A stretch of 9,098 bases of DNA. Origin: Opitutaceae bacterium. GTDB taxonomy: Bacteria > Verrucomicrobiota > Verrucomicrobiia > Opitutales > Opitutaceae. The stretch covers positions 1 through 9,098 of the forward strand of contig JAISTY010000098.1 of the NCBI GenBank assembly GCA_031272375.1. Reading direction: 5' to 3'. The position numbers and the translations under genes are program-made. The notes below the pieces were generated by a model. The model was given only the letters and a program-made list of their open reading frames with translations. It searched no databases and was not told the origin of the DNA. Of the stretch, positions 1 to 4,583 are shown one piece after another (the stretch's first letter is position 1; the number at the start of each line of letters is the position of its first letter).

Positions 1-10
1 CCCCAAACCA

Positions 11-40
11 ACCACGGATTGGCACGGATTTCACAGATGA
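11..40 (+). repeat. Dispersed intergenic repeat, copy A
   Basis: The stretch has an internal near-duplication (accacggatt, then ggcacggatt, then tcacagatga), so the CACGGATT/CACAGAT word recurs about every 10 bases. With a few bases upstream (3-29) it matches the reverse complement of 4512-4537 with 25 identical positions, one mismatch and one single-base gap. Such 'cacggatt' modules are frequent between genes in Verrucomicrobiota; that is general knowledge, not a search result. It lies just upstream of tlyA. No function can be read from the sequence. Confidence 0.7.
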
Positions 41-60
41 AACTATTTGATATTAAATGA
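38..60 (+). promoter_or_regulatory. AT-rich patch at the tlyA start, possible promoter
   Basis: Nineteen of these 23 bases are A or T, an abrupt change in a window that is otherwise extremely GC-rich. The patch includes tatttg (44-49) and tattaa (51-56), which loosely resemble a -10 element. It ends on the tlyA start codon, so any transcript begun here would have a very short leader or none. I see no convincing -35 box and no Shine-Dalgarno sequence. Confidence 0.25.
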
Positions 61-821
61 ATTGTAAATCCCGCAGCCAACGCCTTCGCCTCGACGAGAT
101 TCTCCTCGCCCGCGGCCTCGCCGAAACCCGCTCGCAGGCGCGGGCGCTCATCATGGCCGGACGCGTCCGCGACGGCACCGCGCGCCTCGACAAACCCGGC
201 AAACTGCTCCCCGCGGACACGCCCCTCTCCCTCGAAAAACCGCCGCGCTTCGTCTCCCGCGGCGGCGAAAAACTCCAGGGCTACCTCGACGCCTTCCCCC
301 TCGACCTCGCCGGCGCGCATGTCCTCGATGTCGGCGCCTCCACTGGCGGGTTCACCGATTGCGTTCTGCAGGCCGGCGCCGCCGACGTCACCTGCGTTGA
401 CGTGGGCCGCGCGCAACTCCACCCGCGGCTGCGCGCCGACCCGCGCGTCACCAACATCGAACGCCTCAACGCGCGCGCCCTCGCGCCGGACAAGCTGCCG
501 CGGACCGCCTACGACGTCGTGGTCATGGATCTGTCCTTCATCTCCCTCCGCGCCGTCCTGCCCGCCGTCTGGCCGTTCCTGAAACCCGGCGGCACCCTGG
601 TCGCGCTCGTGAAACCGCAATTCGAGGCGGGCAAGGCCGAGGCCGACAAACACCGCGGCGTGATCCGCGACGACGCCCTCCGGCAACGGATACTGGACGG
701 CATCGCCGCCTTCGCGCTGGACAAGCTGCCGGGGGCAAGGCTCGCCGGCTCCCTCGAATCCCCGCTCGCCGGCGCCGACGGCAACCGCGAGTTCCTCCTC
801 GGCCTCGCGAAGGCGCCGTGA
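57..821 (+). CDS. tlyA: TlyA family rRNA (cytidine-2'-O)-methyltransferase
   Basis: This 254-residue protein is predicted to transfer a methyl group from S-adenosylmethionine to the 2'-OH of a ribosomal cytidine; studied family members act on 16S and sometimes 23S rRNA. Residues 9-60 form an S4 RNA-binding domain ([11 protein letters not shown], then [18 protein letters not shown] spacing). A FtsJ-like Rossmann methyltransferase follows, with SAM motif I at 89-98 ([10 protein letters not shown]). The likely catalytic tetrad is K72 (SRGGEKL), D158 (VMDLSFIS), K186 (LVKPQFE) and E245 (GNREFLL), with spacing like that of characterised TlyA proteins. The length is normal for the family (about 240-270). 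The ATG at 57 leaves only eight residues before the S4 domain. In many bacteria tlyA sits near isoprenoid or NAD kinase genes; here it stands alone and converges with thiE. Some homologs are annotated as hemolysins, a historical name the sequence does not support. Confidence 0.96.
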   Translation: MNCKSRSQRLRLDEILLARGLAETRSQARALIMAGRVRDGTARLDKPGKLLPADTPLSLEKPPRFVSRGGEKLQGYLDAFPLDLAGAHVLDVGASTGGFTDCVLQAGAADVTCVDVGRAQLHPRLRADPRVTNIERLNARALAPDKLPRTAYDVVVMDLSFISLRAVLPAVWPFLKPGGTLVALVKPQFEAGKAEADKHRGVIRDDALRQRILDGIAAFALDKLPGARLAGSLESPLAGADGNREFLLGLAKAP

Positions 822-843
822 GTTTTTTCCGCGGGCAACGCGT

Positions 844-1476
844 TCAGGCGGCGGGACGGGCGGCGCGGAGGGCGCGGACGGCGCCGGCAATGTCGTCCAC
901 CTGCGAAAGCGCGGAGACGACCGCGATGCCGTTGACGCCCGTTTTCAAAACCTCCGGGGCGCGGGCGGCGTTGAGGCCGCCGATGGCCACGACCGGCAGG
1001 GCGGTTCGCCGCCGCAGTTCCGCGAGCGCGGCGACCCCGATGGCGGGGGCGGCGTTACGCTTGGAATACGTTGTGAAGACAGGCCCGATGCCAAGGTAGT
1101 CCACCACGGAAAGGTCGGTCGCGGCGAGTTGCGCGGCGTTTGTCACCGAGACGCCGAGGAGGCGTCCGGCGCCGAGGAGCCGGCGGGCGACGGGCGCGGG
1201 CAGATCGTTCTGCCCGATGTGCGCGCCGTCGGCGTCCACGGCGAGGGCGAGGTCAACGCAGTCATTGACGATGAGCGGAACCCCCAGCGGGCGGAGGCGC
1301 TGGCGGAGGGCGAGGGCGGTCTCGTAAAGCTCCCGCCGGCTGCCGCTGTCGGCGCGGTATTGGACGATGGTGACGCCAGCGGCGACGGCCTCCCCGACGG
1401 CGTCGAGGAGCGGCTTGCGGTAATTCTCCGGCTTGTCGGTGACCAAATAGAGGGAGAGATCGAAGGAGGGCTTCAT
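844..1476 (-). CDS. thiE: Thiamin-phosphate synthase (ThiE)
   Basis: ThiE joins hydroxymethylpyrimidine diphosphate to thiazole phosphate, giving thiamin monophosphate in the cytoplasm. The 210-residue TIM-barrel protein has the family signatures in order: YLVTD (10-14), VQYR (38-41), the Mg-binding pair D72 (IVND) and D91 (HIGQND), GVS with S110, GIGPVF...SK with K139 binding the diphosphate, and AIGGLN (164-169) plus GIAVVSA (183-189) as phosphate-binding loops. An upstream ATG would add 64 residues of low-complexity sequence, so I place the start at 1476, directly before MKPSFDLSLYLVTD. Oddities: the lysine usual two residues after the VQ-R arginine is D43 here, and the 'NDRVD' arginine is C73. 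TenI, a paralog that lacks synthase activity, is the alternative, but the retained D72, D91, S110 and K139 favour ThiE. No other thiamin gene is nearby, and neither strand of the upstream gap shows a TPP riboswitch core (CTGAGA). Confidence 0.93.
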   Translation of the reverse strand: MKPSFDLSLYLVTDKPENYRKPLLDAVGEAVAAGVTIVQYRADSGSRRELYETALALRQRLRPLGVPLIVNDCVDLALAVDADGAHIGQNDLPAPVARRLLGAGRLLGVSVTNAAQLAATDLSVVDYLGIGPVFTTYSKRNAAPAIGVAALAELRRRTALPVVAIGGLNAARAPEVLKTGVNGIAVVSALSQVDDIAGAVRALRAARPAA

Positions 1477-1639
1477 GGCGGCGACGGCTACCTTCGTTTC
1501 GGGCCGCTTCCAAAACAAAAACCCCGCGCGCCCGTCCGCGGCTCCGCAAAAAAACTCGCCAAGCCCGCCGCCCTCCCCAAAGCATCCCGCCCGTCTTCGC
1601 AACCGCATCGCCCACACGCCCCGGAAAACACACCGCCCC
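1477..1639. promoter_or_regulatory. Divergent gap between thiE and the LPS/heme run
   Basis: This 163-bp region must hold the promoters for leftward thiE and for the rightward HAD-lptC-lptA-hemH run, because both genes start outward from it. It is C-rich on the + strand with short A-runs (for example at 1511-1520 and 1547-1554). I find no clear -35/-10 pair, no riboswitch core and no Shine-Dalgarno sequence before either start. Open frames extend through it on both strands, but their composition is that of out-of-frame GC-rich DNA. Confidence 0.4.
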
Positions 1640-2359
1640 ATGAACGAAGTTGACTTCCATCTCACCACGAAAAACCCGCGCCTCTACCCGCAGCATTACG
1701 CGCTCAAAAGCCCCGTCCCCGCCTCCCGCTGGGCGCGCATCCGCCTACTCGCCATGGAGGTGGATGGCATCCTCACCGACGGCAAAATCCACCTCTTCAA
1801 CAACGGCACCGAGACCAAAATCTTCTCCCTCCTCGACAGCACCGGCATCGAGCAGCTCCTCGCCCACAACATCGCCGTCGCCTGGTTCTGCTCCCACGAA
1901 TCCGCCATCACCGCCGCCTACGCCGCCCGCCTCAAAATCCCCCACTTCCACCAGGGCAAACTCAACAAACTCACCCTCCTCCGCGATCTCGCCGCCAAAC
2001 GCTCCCTCCTCCCCGACCAGGTCGCCTACATCGGCGACGATATCCACGACCTCCCCGCCCTCCGCTGGGCCGGCATCGGCATCACCATCCCCGAATCCTT
2101 CCTCCCCATCCTCCGCGTCGCCAATTACATCACCCACCACCACGGCGGCGACGGCGCCGTCCGCGAGGTCTGCAACATATTGCTAACCGCTAAAAAGCAA
2201 CAACTTGCCACCCCCGTGAGCGCCAACTTTTTCCGCGCGAACCTCTTAACCGCCGCCGTTCCGCCGCGTTTCCCGCGCCCGAAATTCCGACAACCCGCCG
2301 CCCGCCGAAGCCTTTCCCGCCCGCCAATTTTCCCTCCGCCAATTTTTCCCGCGCCTTGA
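1640..2359 (+). CDS. KdsC-like HAD protein with altered catalytic motifs
   Basis: The core of this 239-residue protein (about 32-187) matches Kdo-8-phosphate phosphatase (KdsC), the HAD enzyme that dephosphorylates Kdo-8-P before LPS assembly. Recognisable blocks are VDGILTDG (41-48), NNGTETKIF (54-62), HQGKLNKL (104-111), AYIGDDIHDLP (129-139) and GAVREVC (172-178). Motif III K110 and motif IV D133/D134 are kept. The nucleophilic aspartate is glutamate, however (E40, codon GAG, in MEVDG; D42 is kept). Motif II, usually I-T/S-G-R, reads FCSH (83-86), the usual RDGxG is LDSTG, and GGRG is GGDG (169-172). It may be a pseudoenzyme or have a changed activity. Residues 187-239 are a Pro/Arg-rich tail absent from typical KdsC (about 160-190 aa). 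The ATG at 1640 is preferred because the in-frame extension to 1475 is low complexity and invades the divergent gap. The position before lptC-lptA is the classic kdsC place. Confidence 0.88.
   Translation: MNEVDFHLTTKNPRLYPQHYALKSPVPASRWARIRLLAMEVDGILTDGKIHLFNNGTETKIFSLLDSTGIEQLLAHNIAVAWFCSHESAITAAYAARLKIPHFHQGKLNKLTLLRDLAAKRSLLPDQVAYIGDDIHDLPALRWAGIGITIPESFLPILRVANYITHHHGGDGAVREVCNILLTAKKQQLATPVSANFFRANLLTAAVPPRFPRPKFRQPAARRSLSRPPIFPPPIFPAP
2321..2350 (+). repeat. 15-bp tandem duplication in the HAD gene tail
   Basis: Two adjacent 15-base units, 2321-2335 (ccgccaattttccct) and 2336-2350 (ccgccaatttttccc), agree at 13 of 15 positions. In the HAD frame both encode the same pentapeptide, PPIFP, giving PPIFPPPIFP at the extreme C-terminus. 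The T-runs are unusual for this C-rich window. Confidence 0.8.
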
Positions 2360-2392
2360 AAAACACGCCCGTCCGCCATTAGTCCTCTCCTC

Positions 2393-2923
2393 ATGCGCCG
2401 CCTCCTTCCCGTGTTTTTCCTCCTCGCCCCCGCGCTCCACGCCGCCTCCTCCGCCATCAAAACCAACGCCCCCATCAAAAATTTCCACCTGCCCCTCTTC
2501 GACAAAACCAACCGCCTCTCCGCCGACCTCCGCGCAGGACAGGCCGTCATCCCCGGCGGCGACGTCATCCACGTCGCCGACATGAGCCTCTCCCAATACG
2601 AATACCCCCGCGACGCCGCGCCGGACTCCAAACCCGCCCTCACCACCACCCTCGCCGCCCCCGTCGCCACCGTCTTCCCCCGCGAACAACGCATCCTCGG
2701 CAACGCCTCCCTCCGCCTCACCCGCCCCGACCTCGACGTCTCCGGCGCCGACTGGTCCTACGACCACCGCGCCAAAAAACTCACCCTCAACCGCGACACC
2801 CGCGTCACCATTCTCGCCCCCCTCCCCGCCGCCCTCACCCAGCCCCTCGCCCCCTCCGTCAAACACACCCGCAAAAAAAACACCCCCGGCAACCTGCCGC
2901 CCGCCGAAGCCATTCTCCAATGA
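2393..2923 (+). CDS. lptC: LptC-like LPS export periplasmic protein
   Basis: LptC is the inner-membrane-linked periplasmic part of the Lpt bridge; it accepts LPS from the LptB2FG transporter and passes it to LptA. The 176-residue product starts with a short basic and hydrophobic signal (MRRLLPVFFLLAPALHA, probable cleavage near A17 or A18), with no lipobox cysteine. The mature part has the beta-jellyroll pattern of the LptC/OstA superfamily: an early hydrophobic strand (IKNFHLPLF, 28-36), SADLRAGQAVI (43-53), an ADMSLSQYEY strand (62-71), an ILGNASLRLT strand (101-110), then LDVSGADWSYD (114-124), like the 'l.ge.~~wd' end of LptC. The tail after residue 145 is Pro- and Lys-rich. Sequence conservation in this family is weak, so the call rests on the fold pattern plus the location between a KdsC-like gene and lptA. 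Its stop overlaps the lptA start (ATGA), implying coupled translation. The gap to the upstream HAD gene is 33 bp. Confidence 0.75.
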   Translation: MRRLLPVFFLLAPALHAASSAIKTNAPIKNFHLPLFDKTNRLSADLRAGQAVIPGGDVIHVADMSLSQYEYPRDAAPDSKPALTTTLAAPVATVFPREQRILGNASLRLTRPDLDVSGADWSYDHRAKKLTLNRDTRVTILAPLPAALTQPLAPSVKHTRKKNTPGNLPPAEAILQ

Positions 2924-3477
2924 AAACACACCTCCTCCCCGCCCTCCTCGCACTCCTCGCGCCCCTGCCGCTATCGTCCGCCGCCGACACCGCCAAACCC
3001 GCCGCCCCGCCGCAACCCACCGTCGTCACCAGCGACAAACTCGAAATGTGGACCACCGACGAGGAGACCCGCGCCATCTTCACCGGCAACGTCACCGCCA
3101 CCGGCGACAACATCCGCGTCACCTGCGACCACCTCGAAATCACCGCCCGCTCCCTCTCCGAAAAGGACTCCAAACTCTCCACCATAGAAAAATTCAAGGC
3201 CCTCGTCGCCACCGGCTCCGTCCACCTCGTCCAGGCCGGACGCGAGGTCACCTGCGGACGCGCCGAGGTCCTCCCCGGCGAGGACAAACTCATCCTCACC
3301 GAAAGCCCCGTCGTCATTGACCACTCCGGCCCCTACGTCTCCACCGGCGACCGCATCGTCCTCCACCGCGGCGAAAAACGCATCACCGGCGACAACATCC
3401 GCACCACCCTCCCGCCCGTCAAAGACCTCGGCGCCCGCGACGCCCTCCAAAAGGAGACCGCCAAAAAACAACCGTGA
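2920..3477 (+). CDS. lptA: LptA/OstA-domain LPS transport protein
   Basis: LptA polymerises across the periplasm to carry LPS from LptC to the outer-membrane LptD. The 185-residue product has a signal peptide (about 1-22, ending PLSSAADT) and a Pro-rich spacer. An OstA/LptA repeat domain runs from about 36 to 160: VVTSDKLEMW (35-44), IFTGNVTATGDNIRVTCDHL (53-72), ALVATGSVHLVQ (94-105), REVTCGRAEVLPGEDKLILT (108-127), then SPVV and a final TGDRIVLHRGEKRITGDNI (142-160). Alternating hydrophobic/polar strands fit the jellyroll. C69 and C112 sit at the same place (VTC) in two successive repeats and could pair. The length matches the family. The start overlaps the lptC stop by ATGA and the stop overlaps the hemH start by GTGA. 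A related OstA-family protein could look similar, but the neighbours support LptA. Confidence 0.86.
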   Translation: MKTHLLPALLALLAPLPLSSAADTAKPAAPPQPTVVTSDKLEMWTTDEETRAIFTGNVTATGDNIRVTCDHLEITARSLSEKDSKLSTIEKFKALVATGSVHLVQAGREVTCGRAEVLPGEDKLILTESPVVIDHSGPYVSTGDRIVLHRGEKRITGDNIRTTLPPVKDLGARDALQKETAKKQP

Positions 3478-4496
3478 GCGGACAAGCCGCCGCCGCCCGG
3501 CGAACCCAAAACGCCATGCCCGCCGTCCTCCTCCTCAACCTCGGCTCCCCGTCCGCCCCCGACGTCCCCGCCGTCCGCCGCTACCTCGCCGAATTTCTCG
3601 GCGACCCGCTCGTCATGGACCGCCCGAAGAACCCCTTTCTCCGCCGCCTCCTCGTCAACGGTCTCATCATCCCCGCCCGCGTCCGCAAATCCGCCCGCGC
3701 CTACCAAAGCGTCTGGACCCCCGCCGGCGCCCCGCTCACCGCCCTCTCCGAACGCCTCCGCGCCAAACTCGCCGCCGCCCTCAGCCCCCGGCTCCCCGTG
3801 CTCCTCGCCATGCGCTACGGCGCCCCCTCCATCGCCGAAGCCCTCCGGCAGGCCGCCGGCGCCGGACGCCTCCTCGTCATCCCCCAGTATCCCCACCACG
3901 CCAAATCCTCCTGGCAAACCGCCGTTGACGCCGTTCTCCGCCTCGCCCCCGAAAACGCCCCCGGCCTCCGCGTCGAAATCACGCCCCCCTATTACGCGGA
4001 CGCCGATTACATTGCCGCGCTCCACGAAACCCTCCGCCCCTGGCTCGCCCAGCCCCGCGACCATTTTCTCATCAGCTACCACGGCCTCCCCCTCCGCCAC
4101 ATCCGCGAATCCGCCCCCGGACAAAACTACCTCGGGCAAACCGCCGCCACCTCCGCCGCCCTCGCACGCCTCGCCGGACTCGCCCCCGGCTCCTGGTCCA
4201 CCGCCTACCAGTCCCGCCTTGCCGGGGAACCCTGGCTCGGCCCCGACACCGCCGCCGAACTCGCACGCCTCGCCCGCGCCGGCAAAAAAAACATCCTCCT
4301 CGCCGCCCCCTCCTTCACCACCGACTGCCTCGAAACCCTTGAGGAACTCAACCTCCGCGCCCGCGAAACCTTCTTCGCCGCCGGCGGCGAAACCCTCCAC
4401 CTCGCCCCCTGTCTCAACGACAGCGACGCCCACGTCGCCTTCCTCAAAACCCGCGCCCTCCGCTTCCTCGGTTTATCAACCACTAATGAACCCTGA
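3474..4496 (+). CDS. hemH: Ferrochelatase (HemH)
   Basis: Ferrochelatase inserts iron into a porphyrin at the end of heme synthesis. The 340-residue reading has the N-terminal LLLNLGSP (19-26), RRYLAEFLGDP (35-45), PQYPHHAKSS (137-146), the metal-binding histidine H203 in LISYHGLP (199-206), the conserved E287 in FTTDCLETLEEL (281-292), and APCLNDS (311-317). This is a full-length soluble bacterial form without the C-terminal iron-sulfur extension. Two starts are possible. GTG at 3474 overlaps the lptA stop (GTGA) and is used here because of the coupling. ATG at 3516 (residue 15) directly precedes PAVLLLNLGSP and fits the family's usual short N-terminus, so it may be the true start. The last six or so codons (STTNEP) lie in repeat-like DNA. 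An lptA-hemH fusion of transcription units is unusual; lptB would be expected next to lptA. Confidence 0.95.
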   Translation: MSGQAAAARRTQNAMPAVLLLNLGSPSAPDVPAVRRYLAEFLGDPLVMDRPKNPFLRRLLVNGLIIPARVRKSARAYQSVWTPAGAPLTALSERLRAKLAAALSPRLPVLLAMRYGAPSIAEALRQAAGAGRLLVIPQYPHHAKSSWQTAVDAVLRLAPENAPGLRVEITPPYYADADYIAALHETLRPWLAQPRDHFLISYHGLPLRHIRESAPGQNYLGQTAATSAALARLAGLAPGSWSTAYQSRLAGEPWLGPDTAAELARLARAGKKNILLAAPSFTTDCLETLEELNLRARETFFAAGGETLHLAPCLNDSDAHVAFLKTRALRFLGLSTTNEP

Positions 4497-4497
4497 T
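4478..4497 (+). repeat. Repeat-like module at the hemH 3' end
   Basis: This stretch has the look of the 'accactaatgaacactaat' type of short tandem module common between genes in Verrucomicrobiota: cactaatgaa followed by the related ccctgat. It contains the last codons and the stop of hemH, so the gene probably ends inside a repeat. The assignment rests on remembered resemblance and is not computed. Confidence 0.4.
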
Positions 4498-4511
4498 TTG
4501 GAAGGAGTTCC

Positions 4512-4537
4512 ATCCGTGCAATCCGTGGTGGGTTTGG
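4512..4537 (-). repeat. Dispersed intergenic repeat, copy B (inverted)
   Basis: Read on the minus strand this is the same element as the one at 3-29: 25 positions agree, with one mismatch and one single-base gap. The core is accacggattg-cacggat. The two copies are inverted relative to each other and bracket the tlyA-to-hemH block. Here it lies between two convergent genes. It is not a transcription terminator by itself: I see no strong hairpin followed by a T-run. Confidence 0.75.
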
Positions 4538-4554
4538 AATGTCCGGCGTTTTGA

Positions 4555-4583
4555 GTTCTTTGCGTTCCTTGCGGTTCGTTCCC
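4555..4583 (-). repeat. Dispersed 'gcaaagaacgcaa'-type repeat module
   Basis: On the minus strand this reads as degenerate nine-base steps around 'aaccgcaaggaacgcaaagaa'-like words, about three units. This is a second repeat family often found beside the 'cacggatt' family in Verrucomicrobiota intergenic DNA. Its chance minus-strand translation gives the NEPQGTQRTQ-type peptide recurring in spurious small proteins of that group. It abuts the stop codon of the antiporter gene. Confidence 0.6.

Noticed and set aside
822..843. Terminator between tlyA and thiE
   Set aside because: There is a T-run at 823-828, and gcg-ggcaac-gcg-like bases follow it, but there is no stem of useful length before it.
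1475..1639. N-terminal extension of the KdsC-like protein to 1475
   Set aside because: The added residues are Pro/Ala/Lys-rich without similarity, and the start would overlap the thiE start. MNEVDF at 1640 fits better.
1477..1639. TPP riboswitch before thiE
   Set aside because: The conserved CTGAGA core does not occur on either strand of the gap, and no supporting stems were seen.
1477..1668. N-terminal extension of ThiE to an ATG at 1668
   Set aside because: It would add 64 residues of no family similarity and overlap the start of the divergent HAD gene.
3333..4433. 366-codon minus-strand frame opposite lptA/hemH
   Set aside because: The Gly/Glu/Ala/Val composition is the usual antisense shadow; ferrochelatase on the + strand is unambiguous.
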